Below the pieces are notes generated by a model. It had not been told where the DNA came from, made no database searches, and saw only the letters and a program-made list of their open reading frames with translations. DNA of 64,000 nucleotides from Catellatospora methionotrophica (GTDB lineage: Bacteria; Actinomycetota; Actinomycetes; Mycobacteriales; Micromonosporaceae): positions 1-64,000 of the forward strand of contig NZ_JAAOTJ010000009.1 in the NCBI RefSeq assembly GCF_011297335.1, read 5' to 3'. A program made the position numbers and the translations under genes. Shown one piece after another: positions 25,357 through 33,607 of the stretch (positions are counted from its first letter, which is position 1; every line of letters begins with the position of its first letter).

Positions 25357-25485
25357 GGTGAACACCCCTTCCGTCTTCGGCGGTTCGCAGCCTCAGATCC
25401 TATGCGCAGGTTGATCGGCGCTGTCCAGGCGCTCCGTGATTGGATACGGAACGTCCTGCTTGCGATCCAAGGAAGGGGCCCGGCG

Positions 25486-25701
25486 ATGGCCGAGGAGATC
25501 AAGGCCGAGATGGTGGCCAACGTGTGGAAGGTCGTCGCGGCGGCGGGGGACGAGGTGTCCGAGGGCGACACCCTGGTCATCCTCGAATCGATGAAGATGG
25601 AGATCCCGGTCATCACCGAATCCGACGGCGTGGTCTCCAAGATCGCTGTCAACGAGGGCGACGTCGTCCAGGAGGGCGACCTGATCGCCGTCATCGAGTA
25701 G
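25486..25701 (+). CDS. Biotin/lipoyl-binding carrier protein (TB7.3-like)
   Basis: A 71-residue single biotinyl domain. The biotinylation motif ESMKMEIPV is near residue 36. Length and sequence match the M. tuberculosis TB7.3 type (Rv3221c), also found near sigH. It could act as biotin carboxyl carrier for an acyl-CoA carboxylase, or as a free biotinylated protein; which carboxylase is unknown. The ATG at 25486 is chosen for AAGGAAGG about 9 nt upstream. It is followed 14 bp later by an acetyltransferase gene. Confidence 0.9.
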   Translation: MAEEIKAEMVANVWKVVAAAGDEVSEGDTLVILESMKMEIPVITESDGVVSKIAVNEGDVVQEGDLIAVIE

Positions 25702-25715
25702 TAGCCTCACCGGGC

Positions 25716-26216
25716 ATGACCGAGATCCACGTCCGCCCGGCCACCCCCGCCGACCACGACGCGGTCGGCGCGCTGTCCGTCGCCGCCTACCGTGGCGACG
25801 GGCAGACCCGTGAGGACCACCCGTACGAGCCGACCCTGCGCGACGCCGCCGCCCGCGCGGCGCAGGCCGAGCTGCTGGTCGCCGTTGACGAGGCCACCGG
25901 GGCGGTGCTCGGCTCGGTCACCTTCGCGCTGCCCGGCAGCCCGCTGGCCGAGCTGGCCACCGAGGGCGAGGCGGAGTTCCGCATGCTCGCCGTGTCGCCG
26001 CTGGCCCAGGGCCGGGGCGTCGGCGAGGCGCTGGCGCGGGCCTGCCTGAACCGGGCGCGCGAGCTGGGCTGCCGCAGCGTCGTGATCTGCGTACGCGACT
26101 TCGCGGCCGACGCGCGCCGCCTGTACGCCCGGATGGGTTTCGTGCCCGCGCCCGAGCTGGACTGGACGCCGCAGCCCGATGTCGTCCTGCTGGGCCTGCG
26201 CTACCCGCTCGGTTAG
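25716..26216 (+). CDS. GNAT-family N-acetyltransferase
   Basis: A 166-residue GNAT protein with the acetyl-CoA-binding segment RMLAVSPLAQGRGVGEAL (R/QxxGxG/A pattern, about residues 90-107) and the C-terminal RRLYARMGFV. Substrate unknown. It starts 14 bp after the biotinyl carrier gene without a clear ribosome site, so translation may be coupled. The stop overlaps the convergent TetR gene by 4 bp. Confidence 0.88.
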   Translation: MTEIHVRPATPADHDAVGALSVAAYRGDGQTREDHPYEPTLRDAAARAAQAELLVAVDEATGAVLGSVTFALPGSPLAELATEGEAEFRMLAVSPLAQGRGVGEALARACLNRARELGCRSVVICVRDFAADARRLYARMGFVPAPELDWTPQPDVVLLGLRYPLG

Positions 26217-26791
26217 CGGAGCAGGTCGAAGGCGACCTCCATGGCCGCCTCGCGCAGGTCCTCGTCGCTGATGTCGGTGTCGCGCAGCAGGAACCAGCTG
26301 GTGTTGATGGCGAGCACGGCCATGCCCGCGCGCAGTTTCGCGGTCGGCGTCGACTCGGGCTCGACCAGCAGGCCGATCAGGTCCATCATCGCCTGGCGCA
26401 TCTTGGCCCCGGCCGGAGCGTTCTTGAAGGCTGGCTGGTTCTGGTGGAAGAACTGCATGACCTTGGAGTACCGGCCGGTGTACAGCTCCTGGGCGTAGCG
26501 CTGCAGCAGCTCGCGCCGGAACTCCGTCGAGCGGTGGTCCGGCTGGCTGCGGGCCCACTCCACGATCCGGCTGAGCTTGACGAGTTGGTCGGCGCTGAAG
26601 CTGTCGACGATCTCCTCTTTGCTCTTGAAGTGGTAGTAGAGCGCGGCCTTGGTCACGCCGAGGCTCTCCGCGATCTCGCGCAGCGAGGTGGCGTCGTATC
26701 CCTGCTCGGTGAACAGGTCCAGGGCGACGGTCTGGATGCGGGCACGGGTGTCGGGCCGGGCCTCGGCACTGCTGGTCGCGGGCTCGTTCAT
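26213..26791 (-). CDS. TetR-family repressor
   Basis: A 192-residue TetR regulator. The N-terminal HTH is canonical (RIQTVALDLFTEQGYDATSLREIAESLGVTKAALYYHFKSKEEI, about residues 18-61); the C-terminal ligand domain is not assignable. ATG 26791 is preferred to GTG 26794 because GGAG is 5 nt upstream of the ATG. It is divergent from an MFS efflux gene with two operator-like dyads between them, the usual layout of a drug-responsive repressor and its pump. Confidence 0.92.
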   Translation of the reverse strand: MNEPATSSAEARPDTRARIQTVALDLFTEQGYDATSLREIAESLGVTKAALYYHFKSKEEIVDSFSADQLVKLSRIVEWARSQPDHRSTEFRRELLQRYAQELYTGRYSKVMQFFHQNQPAFKNAPAGAKMRQAMMDLIGLLVEPESTPTAKLRAGMAVLAINTSWFLLRDTDISDEDLREAAMEVAFDLLR

Positions 26792-26840
26792 CACTGCTCC
26801 GTGTTACGTAGACCACACCGTCATCCGGACGCACGAACTA

Positions 26841-26881
26841 ACTTGACGGCCGGCAAGTAGGGAACTTACCGTACGGCTAGT
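26841..26881. promoter_or_regulatory. Two candidate TetR operators upstream of the MFS pump
   Basis: Two 18-bp imperfect dyads share half-sites: ACTTGACGGCCGGCAAGT (26841-26858) and ACTTACCGTACGGCTAGT (26864-26881), centres 23 bp apart. A further dyad, CGGCTAG-N8-CTAGCCG, follows at 26874-26895. They lie in the divergent TetR/MFS intergenic region. Confidence 0.6.
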
Positions 26882-26934
26882 AAATATTCTAGCCGGGCGG
26901 CAGGTAAGCGTACCGGTGAACGAGTGGAGCCCCC

Positions 26935-28524
26935 GTGACCACAGTCCAGGACCGGACGTCCTCCCCTGAAATCCCCAAGCCGAATCTCCGGGTAGTGCTG
27001 CCCGGCCTGATGCTGGCCATCCTGCTGGCGATGCTCGACAACATGATCATCGGCACCGCGATGCCCCGCATCGTCGGCGAGCTGGGCGGCCTCGACAAGC
27101 TCTCGTGGGTGGTCACGGCCTATGTGCTGGGCACCACGATCTCGACCCCCATCTGGGGCAAGCTGGGCGACCTGTACGGCCGCAAGACCATCTTCCTGGT
27201 CTCGATCATCATCTTCCTCGTCGGCTCGGCGCTGTCCGGCGCGGCCGGCGAGATCATGCCCGAGTCGGGCATGAACCAGCTCATCGCCTTCCGCGCCCTG
27301 CAGGGCCTGGGTGCCGGCGGTCTGATGGTCGGCGCGATGGCGATCATCGGTGACCTCGTCTCCCCGCGCGAGCGCGGCAAGTACCAGGGCATGATGGCCG
27401 CGATCATGGGTGTCGCGATGATCGGCGGACCGCTCATCGGCGGCGTCATCACCGACCACTTCGACTGGCGCTGGGCCTTCTACGTGAACCTGCCGATCGG
27501 CGGCATCGCGCTGTTCGTCCTGGCCACCACGCTGCACCTGCCGAAGTACCGGACCGAGCACCGCATCGACTGGCTGGGCGCGGCGCTGCTGAGCGTCGGC
27601 GTGACCGCGCTCGTGCTGATCACCACCTGGGGCGGCAACAAGTACGCCTGGGGCTCCAAGGAGATCATCGGCATGGCCGTGCTGGGCGTGGTCATGGTCG
27701 GCCTGTTCCTGTGGACGCAGACGCGGGTCGCCGAGCCGATCCTGCCGCTGGGCATCTTCCGCAACCGCAACTTCAGCCTGGTCTCGGTGATCGGCTTCAT
27801 GGTCGGCTTCGCGATGTTCGGCGCGATCTCGTTCCTGCCGCTCTACATCCAGACCGTGCAGGGCGCGTCGGCCACCAACAGCGGCCTGCTGCTGCTGCCG
27901 ATGATGCTCGGCATGATGGTCACCTCGATCGTGGCCGGCCGCACCATCACCAAGACCGGCAGGTACCGGATGTTCCCGATCCTGGGCGGCATCACGCTGG
28001 CGCTGGCGATGTTCCTGCTGACCCGCCTCGACGTCGACACCTCCATCACCGAGTCCTCGATCTACATGGTCGTGCTCGGCGTGGGCATGGGCTTCCTGAT
28101 GCAGACCACCATGCTGATCGCGCAGAACAGCGTGGACCAGAAGGACCTGGGCGTGTCCAGCTCGACGGCGACGTTCGTGCGCTCCATCGGCGGCTCGTTC
28201 GGTGTCTCGATCTTCGGCGCCGTCTTCGTCAACCGGCTCAAGGACGACCTGTCCAGCGCGATGCCGGCGGGCACCCCGGCCGGCGGCATGGCGACCGACG
28301 TCGGCGCCCTGCAGCCCGACAAGCTGGAGCTGCTGCCCCCGCCGATCAAGGAGGCGGTGCTGCACGGCATCGCGTACGCCACCTCGGGTCTGTTCTGGTG
28401 GGCGCTGGGCTTCGCGATCCTCGTCCCGGTCGCGGCCTGGTTCATCAAGGAGGTCCCGCTGCGCGGCTCCGAGGCGCTGACCGACGGCGAGCAGGCGCAC
28501 CGCCCGCTGGTGGCCGTCGACTGA
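26935..28524 (+). CDS. MFS multidrug exporter, DHA2 family (EmrB/QacA)
   Basis: A 529-residue proton-coupled exporter with about 14 transmembrane helices. Motif A appears as GKLGDLYGRKTIF (about residues 75-87) and motif C as VAMIGGPLIGGVITDHFDWRW (about 160-180, with GGPLIGG). GTG start with GTGGAG upstream. It likely removes a toxic compound sensed by the divergent TetR protein; the compound is unknown. A strong terminator follows at 28542-28585. Confidence 0.93.
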   Translation: MTTVQDRTSSPEIPKPNLRVVLPGLMLAILLAMLDNMIIGTAMPRIVGELGGLDKLSWVVTAYVLGTTISTPIWGKLGDLYGRKTIFLVSIIIFLVGSALSGAAGEIMPESGMNQLIAFRALQGLGAGGLMVGAMAIIGDLVSPRERGKYQGMMAAIMGVAMIGGPLIGGVITDHFDWRWAFYVNLPIGGIALFVLATTLHLPKYRTEHRIDWLGAALLSVGVTALVLITTWGGNKYAWGSKEIIGMAVLGVVMVGLFLWTQTRVAEPILPLGIFRNRNFSLVSVIGFMVGFAMFGAISFLPLYIQTVQGASATNSGLLLLPMMLGMMVTSIVAGRTITKTGRYRMFPILGGITLALAMFLLTRLDVDTSITESSIYMVVLGVGMGFLMQTTMLIAQNSVDQKDLGVSSSTATFVRSIGGSFGVSIFGAVFVNRLKDDLSSAMPAGTPAGGMATDVGALQPDKLELLPPPIKEAVLHGIAYATSGLFWWALGFAILVPVAAWFIKEVPLRGSEALTDGEQAHRPLVAVD

Positions 28525-28541
28525 TCCGCGGATCCCGCTGA

Positions 28542-28585
28542 GCGAGGCCCCGTCCGGCTGCATCCGCAGCGGGACGGGGCCTCGC
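28542..28585. terminator. Strong bidirectional terminator
   Basis: Perfect 14-bp arms GCGAGGCCCCGTCC (28542-28555) and GGACGGGGCCTCGC (28572-28585) with a 16-nt loop, between the convergent MFS and TPR genes. Confidence 0.85.
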
Positions 28586-28591
28586 CCGTGT

Positions 28592-30424
28592 TCAGCCGCG
28601 GCCGAGCAGCCGGTCCAGCCAGGAGCGGCGAGGGCGGGGCAGGGGAGCGGCCAGGCCCGGCGCGTACGTCGCGGAGGCGGGCCACTGGTCCTGGGCCAGC
28701 TCCCGGGCGAGCGCGCGCACGTCGGCGGGCATGCCGGGGGTGATGAAGGCGAGCTGGGCGACCGACGCCGCGATGGTGACCGCGCGGGTGCGCCGGGCGT
28801 CCAGCAGCGCCCGCAGCCGTGCCGCGACCAGCTCGGCCACGTCGGCCCGGCACGCGGGGTCCACCCAGGCGGCGGTGACCAGCGCGTACAGGGCTGCCTC
28901 GGTGGTCCAGTCCTCCGCACCGAAGACGATCTCCACCAGCAGCCGCCGCCGGGTCGAGGCCGCCCACGGCTCGGCGGTGCGGTGGTGCAGCAGGCCGACG
29001 CAGGCCCACACCTGCAACTGCCGTTCCGGCACCGACACCCGGTCGGGATCGGTCTCGACCGTCGGCGTCGGCGGATGCACCAGCGCCGCGAGCAGCTCGT
29101 CGACCGGCACCCCGGACAGCCGCACCGCCATGTCGTACACCATCGGCGGCGGCGCCCAGCCCAGCGGCAGCATGCCCGCGACCTCCCGGGCGGCGTGCGG
29201 AGCGGGCGGCTCCAGCGCGGGCGACGGCCGGGTGCCGTCGAAGTCCCACAGCCTGATCCCCGGCCGCAGCGCCACGCGCGGGTCCGGCGGACGCGGCTCG
29301 GCCGCCGCGATGGCCAGTCCCGGCCAGGCCCGCCTCAGCAGGGCCAGCGCGCTGGGCGACTCCATCGAGGACAGCCCCAGCTCGCCCGGATGGGTCCTTT
29401 GCTCGTCGGTCGTACGGCGCAGCGCGTTGACGCAGGCCTCGACGGCCGCGGGCACGTAACCCAGCCACGGCAGCCCGTCACAGCAGTGCTGCAGGTCGTG
29501 GTGCTCGTGGCTGGCGTCGGTGGTGGATCGCATGAAGTCGGCCAGCGCGACCAGGTGGTCCGGGTCGCCGTCGGACTGGAAGCGCAGCCGGTGCGCGGTG
29601 TGCACGGCGCAGTCGTACGACGGGTCCCGGACCAGGGCCTGCTCGATGAGTTCGAGCGCTTCGGCGGTGTGGCCGAGTTCGGTGAGCCACAGCGCGAGGT
29701 CCGAGGTGACCGACAGGTCCGCCGGGTCGTGCCGCTGCGCCGCGCGCATGGCCTGGACCGCGGCGGACAGCTGGCCGTCGGCGCGCAGCGCGTTGCCCCA
29801 CCACATCTCGGTCAGCTTGCTCGACTCCAGTTCGACCCCGCGCTGGGCCCAGCGCAGCGCGAGCGGCACCTCGCGCAGCCGCCGGGCCACCCCGGAGGCC
29901 GCCCCGTGCAGCAGCGCGTCCTGCGGGTACGCGGTCAGCGCGCGCTCGGCCAGCGCCAGGTAGGGCCGGGTCGCGGCGGCGATCGGCGCGGGTGCGGGGT
30001 CCGGCAGCGCGCCGAGCACCGCCAGCAGCACCCGCACCAGCCGGTCGGCCGGGACCAGCCGCGCGTCCAGGGCCTGCACCCAGCTGACGTCGGCCCAGGC
30101 GCGGCTCGGATCGTGCACGGTCGCCTGGGCCAGCAGGCTGAGCGCGTCGGCGTGGCCGCCATGCCGGGCCAGCACGTGCGCGAACGCGACGACGCGGCCC
30201 ACCGGCGCGCGCTCGCCGGGGCGGAACAGCGCCAGCCCGCCGTCGTCGGACCGGGCCGCCAGCTTGGCCAGCAGCTCGTGGGCCTCGGGCAGGCCGGGTT
30301 CGTGGGCCAGGGCCACCGACAGGTGGCTGACCGCGTGGTCCAGGTCGTGCTCGTCGAGGGCGAGGCCGGCCAGGGCGAGTTCGCCCAGCGCCTCCTGGTG
30401 CGGGTCGTTGACGCCGTCGGCCAC
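28592..30424 (-). CDS. TPR-repeat protein
   Basis: A 610-residue soluble protein. The first 330 residues contain several degenerate tetratricopeptide repeats (for example LLAKLAARSDDGGLALFRPG, then alanine-rich helical pairs up to VRDPSYDCAVHTAHRLRF). The C-terminal part is also helical but not recognised. The start is GTG 30424 with GAGGAGA 4 nt upstream. TPRs usually mediate protein contacts; partner and function unknown. It is divergent from the SIS isomerase gene across 233 bp. Confidence 0.8.
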   Translation of the reverse strand: MADGVNDPHQEALGELALAGLALDEHDLDHAVSHLSVALAHEPGLPEAHELLAKLAARSDDGGLALFRPGERAPVGRVVAFAHVLARHGGHADALSLLAQATVHDPSRAWADVSWVQALDARLVPADRLVRVLLAVLGALPDPAPAPIAAATRPYLALAERALTAYPQDALLHGAASGVARRLREVPLALRWAQRGVELESSKLTEMWWGNALRADGQLSAAVQAMRAAQRHDPADLSVTSDLALWLTELGHTAEALELIEQALVRDPSYDCAVHTAHRLRFQSDGDPDHLVALADFMRSTTDASHEHHDLQHCCDGLPWLGYVPAAVEACVNALRRTTDEQRTHPGELGLSSMESPSALALLRRAWPGLAIAAAEPRPPDPRVALRPGIRLWDFDGTRPSPALEPPAPHAAREVAGMLPLGWAPPPMVYDMAVRLSGVPVDELLAALVHPPTPTVETDPDRVSVPERQLQVWACVGLLHHRTAEPWAASTRRRLLVEIVFGAEDWTTEAALYALVTAAWVDPACRADVAELVAARLRALLDARRTRAVTIAASVAQLAFITPGMPADVRALARELAQDQWPASATYAPGLAAPLPRPRRSWLDRLLGRG

Positions 30425-30558
30425 GTGATCTCCTCGGTCCGCGGAGCACGTGGGGGTCCCTGCGGGAGCGACCGCGTGAGCGGTGGCGCGCCGTCGGGCC
30501 GTGGTCCGGCACGGACAGGCTAGAGCCGGTCGGCCGCGCTGTGTGCCCCTGCTCATTT

Positions 30559-30606
30559 GTGCGCGCAGTGTTGCTAGAGCGAGCATTAACGTGCAAGACT
30601 GCGCAC
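30559..30606. promoter_or_regulatory. Nested inverted repeats upstream of the SIS gene
   Basis: Outer arms GTGCGCGCAGT (30559-30569) and ACTGCGCAC (30598-30606) differ by a 2-nt insertion; inside them lies TGCT-N6-AGCA (30572-30585). The region lies between the divergent TPR and SIS genes and is a candidate regulator site. The cognate protein is unknown. Confidence 0.35.
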
Positions 30607-30657
30607 TGTACGAGCTGTATCGCGCAGCACTCCAGGGCGAAGTGGTAGGAGACAGAG

Positions 30658-31713
30658 ATGGCCCAGCGTGGCACCGGAATGGCAGCCGACATCGCCGAGC
30701 AGCCGGAGGTGTACGCGACCCTGCTGGAACCGGCCCACGCCGGAGCCATCGCGAAGGTCGCGAAGGTGATCGCCGAACGCCGTCCGCAGCACGTCGTGTT
30801 CACCGCGCGCGGCACCTCCGACCACGCCGCCCTGTACGCCGCCTACCTCACCGAGATCCGGCTCGGGCTGCCCGCCGGGCTGGCCTCGCCGAGCGCGATC
30901 ACCGTCTTCGGCGCCCGCCCCGACCTGTCGCACGCCCTGGTCATCGGCGTCTCGCAGAGCGGCGGCTCGCCCGACCTGGCCGAGGTGCTGCGGGTAGCCC
31001 GCGCGTCCGGCGCGCTCACCCTCGCGGTGACCAACAACCCCTCCTCGGCGCTGGCGCAGACCGCCGAGCTGTCCGTGGACGTCGCCGCCGAGCACGAGCG
31101 CGCGGTCGCCGCGACCAAGACCTACACCGCCGAGCTGATGGCGCTGCTGATGCTGATCGAGGGCGTACGCGCCGGCGACGGCGTGCTGCCCGCCGACGAG
31201 CACGCGGCCCTGTCCGCGCTGCCCGAGCTGGCCACCCGCACGCTCGCCGACACCACCGCGACCGACATCGCCGCGCGCTACCGGTTCGCGGCGCGGATGG
31301 TCACCACCGGCCGGGGCTACGCCTACCCGTCGGCCCGCGAGGCCGCGCTCAAGCTGATGGAGACCTCGTACCTGCCCGCGCTCGCGTTCTCCGGCGCGGA
31401 CCTGCTGCACGGCCCGCTCGCGATGACCGACCCGGACGTGCCGGTGCTGGCCATGGTCGGCGCGGGGCTCGGCGGCCAGGCGATGCGCGAGGTGCTGACC
31501 CGCCTCGACGAGCGCCGCGCGGACGTGGTCACGGTCGGCCCCGAGGCGGTGCCCGGAGCGAAGGCCCTGCTGACCGTGCCCGCCGTCGACGAGCGCTACG
31601 CCCCGCTGCTGGAGATCCTGCCGCTGCAGCAGCTCGCCCTCTCCCTCGCGCTCGCCCGCGGCGAGGACCCCGACGCGCCCCGCGGCCTGAAGAAGGTCAC
31701 CGCCACGCTGTGA
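30658..31713 (+). CDS. SIS-domain sugar-phosphate isomerase/deaminase (GlmS C-terminal-like)
   Basis: A 351-residue protein with two SIS domains: the first with FTARGTSDHAALYAAY and GVSQSGGSPDL, the second with YPSAREAALKLMETSY and SGADLLHGPLAM, which match the isomerase half of GlmS and the NagB-II/AgaS proteins. The glutaminase half is missing. It likely acts on amino-sugar phosphates such as glucosamine 6-phosphate, but substrate is not certain. GGAGA precedes the ATG. It is followed 24 bp later by pdtaS and may share its transcript. Confidence 0.85.
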   Translation: MAQRGTGMAADIAEQPEVYATLLEPAHAGAIAKVAKVIAERRPQHVVFTARGTSDHAALYAAYLTEIRLGLPAGLASPSAITVFGARPDLSHALVIGVSQSGGSPDLAEVLRVARASGALTLAVTNNPSSALAQTAELSVDVAAEHERAVAATKTYTAELMALLMLIEGVRAGDGVLPADEHAALSALPELATRTLADTTATDIAARYRFAARMVTTGRGYAYPSAREAALKLMETSYLPALAFSGADLLHGPLAMTDPDVPVLAMVGAGLGGQAMREVLTRLDERRADVVTVGPEAVPGAKALLTVPAVDERYAPLLEILPLQQLALSLALARGEDPDAPRGLKKVTATL

Positions 31714-31737
31714 CACGCGCCGTGAGAGGCTGACTGC

Positions 31738-33264
31738 GTGTCAACGCTGCGTGAACTGGTCGAGGAGCACACCTCGCTCGGCCCGGTCGACATCGACCAC
31801 CTGCACCGGCTCGCCGGCGACTGGCAGATGATCTCCGATCTCTCCTTCGCGGACCTGCTGCTGTGGGTGCCGGTCGAGGGCGATCCGAGCGCGGGCCTGT
31901 CCTTCCTCTGCGTCGCGCAGGTGCGGCCGACCACCGCGCCGACGGCATACCAGGACGACCAGGTGGGGCGCATCTCCAGCGGCGCGGAGGTGGCCCACCT
32001 GGGCGTCGCGCGCGAGCAGGGCCGCATCTGGCGCGAGGGCGACCCCGTCTGGTACGGCGACACCCCGGCCCGGCACGAGGCCATCCCGGTGCGCCTGCGC
32101 GGCGAGGACGGCGAGGCCGGGCCGGTGATAGCCGTCGTCGGCCGGGACACCAACCTGTCCACCGCGCGTACGCCCAGCCAGCTCGAACTGAACTATCTGA
32201 CCACGGCCGACGACCTGGCGCAGATGATCGCCGACGGCACCTTCCCGTCGGTGCGCCACCCGGGTGAGACCACCTCGGCCCCGCGCGTCGGTGACGGCCT
32301 GATCAGGCTGGACGGCAGCGGCAAGGTCACCTACGCCTCGCCCAACGCGCAGTCGGCCATCCGCCGCCTCGGCTTCTCGGCCCACCTGGTCGGCGAGGAC
32401 CTGGCCGCGCTGTTCAACCGGCTCGCCGAGGACCCGCTGGAGGGCTCGGAGGCCAGCAACCGCATCCTGGGCGCGCTGCGCGGGGACGCCCCGCCGCGCA
32501 AGGAGATCGAGGCGCGCACCGCGACCGTGCTCAGCCGGGCGCTGCCGCTGATGCCCGCAGGCGTGCCCATCGGCGCGCTGGTGCTGGTCCGCGACATCAC
32601 CGAGGTCAAGCGCCGGGACCGCGCGCTGATCACCAAGGACGCCACCATCCGGGAGATCCACCACCGGGTGAAGAACAACCTGCAGACCGTGGCCGCCCTG
32701 CTGCGCCTGCAGGCCCGCCGGGTCAACCACCCGGAGGCGCGGGCCGCGCTGGAGGAGTCGGTGCGCCGGGTCGCCTCCATCGCGCTGGTGCACGAGACGC
32801 TGGCCATGTCCGCCGACGAGGCGGTCGAGTTCGACGGCATCGTCGACCGGGTCGCCAACGCGGCCGCCGAGGTCGCCTCGCCGGAGTCGCCGGTGCGCAC
32901 CCGCCGCGAGGGCACCTTCGGCGTGCTGCCCGCCGAGATCGCCACCCCGCTGGTCATGGTGCTCAACGAGCTGCTGCTCAACGCCGTCGAGCACGGCTTC
33001 GACTCGCTGGAGGGCAAGGTCGCCGACGGTGCCGAGGTGGTCGTGCATGTCAACCGGGCCAAGCGGGAGCTGCACGTGGTGGTCGCCGACAACGGCCGGG
33101 GCCTGCCCGAGGACTTCGACCCGACCACGAACAAGCGCCTCGGCCTGCAGATCATCCGTACGCTGACCACCGGTGAGCTGCGGGGCACCATCGAACTGCG
33201 CAACCGGGCCGAGGGCGGCACGGAGGCCCTGCTGTTCGTGCCGCTGGCGAAACGTGACCGTTGA
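31738..33264 (+). CDS. pdtaS: Sensor histidine kinase PdtaS
   Basis: A 508-residue soluble kinase that aligns along its length with mycobacterial PdtaS. The N-terminal GAF domain begins STLRELVEEHTSLGPVDIDHLHRLAGDWQ, PAS domain at about 175-300, then the HisKA_2 H-box REIHHRVKNNLQTVAALLRL (His near residue 311) and a HATPase with NELLLNAVEHGF and DNGRGLP. PdtaS phosphorylates the ANTAR-domain RNA-binding regulator PdtaR, which is not in this window. It has no membrane segment. It starts with GTG 24 bp after the SIS gene. Its proximity to the biotinyl carrier and whiB1 genes fits the mycobacterial order. Confidence 0.93.
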   Translation: MSTLRELVEEHTSLGPVDIDHLHRLAGDWQMISDLSFADLLLWVPVEGDPSAGLSFLCVAQVRPTTAPTAYQDDQVGRISSGAEVAHLGVAREQGRIWREGDPVWYGDTPARHEAIPVRLRGEDGEAGPVIAVVGRDTNLSTARTPSQLELNYLTTADDLAQMIADGTFPSVRHPGETTSAPRVGDGLIRLDGSGKVTYASPNAQSAIRRLGFSAHLVGEDLAALFNRLAEDPLEGSEASNRILGALRGDAPPRKEIEARTATVLSRALPLMPAGVPIGALVLVRDITEVKRRDRALITKDATIREIHHRVKNNLQTVAALLRLQARRVNHPEARAALEESVRRVASIALVHETLAMSADEAVEFDGIVDRVANAAAEVASPESPVRTRREGTFGVLPAEIATPLVMVLNELLLNAVEHGFDSLEGKVADGAEVVVHVNRAKRELHVVVADNGRGLPEDFDPTTNKRLGLQIIRTLTTGELRGTIELRNRAEGGTEALLFVPLAKRDR

Positions 33265-33369
33265 TTCCCCTTTTAACAAAGAGCGATCTGCGTCACCTCC
33301 GCGTCAATATGTGGGACGTAACGCGGCCGGTGATTGGCACGGGCCTGCCCGCCGTGAGAAAGTGACACC

Positions 33370-33471
33370 ATGACCGCCGCTGCCAGCCGCCGCTTGATGG
33401 GGCTCGGGCTCACCGCCCGCCGCCACATCGACTTCGGCCGCGTGCGCAGCGCCATCTGTCCGGCTGGCTGA
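33370..33471 (+). CDS. Leader peptide of the sulfur assimilation operon
   Basis: A 33-codon reading frame, MTAAASRRLMGLGLTARRHI then DFGRVRSAICPAG. The RRHID-x2-RV-x-SAIC segment belongs to the short actinobacterial putative leader peptide group found before sulfite reductase and other sulfur genes. It ends in a Cys codon close to its stop, then a hairpin (33474-33506) and the sulfite reductase gene 136 bp downstream. Cysteine-responsive attenuation is the simplest idea, but is inferred. A GAGAAAGTG stretch precedes the ATG. Confidence 0.8.
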   Translation: MTAAASRRLMGLGLTARRHIDFGRVRSAICPAG

Positions 33472-33473
33472 TC

Positions 33474-33506
33474 CGCGCCCGTCTGTTTTTTCGAAACCCG
33501 GGCGCG
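33474..33506 (+). promoter_or_regulatory. Hairpin between leader peptide and sulfite reductase
   Basis: CGCGCCCG (33474-33481) and CGGGCGCG (33499-33506) form an 8-bp stem; the loop holds a T6 run. It starts 3 nt after the leader stop codon, as expected for an attenuation structure. Further small GC stems lie downstream up to the ribosome site of the reductase. Confidence 0.5.
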
Positions 33507-33607
33507 CATACGCGCCGGGGACATTCATGTTCTTGAATTCGCCGCTCTGTCGCGGCGCTGGCGCATAGGCGCGTCCTCGCTCCACTGGACTACAGGAGGA
33601 CGCTGCG

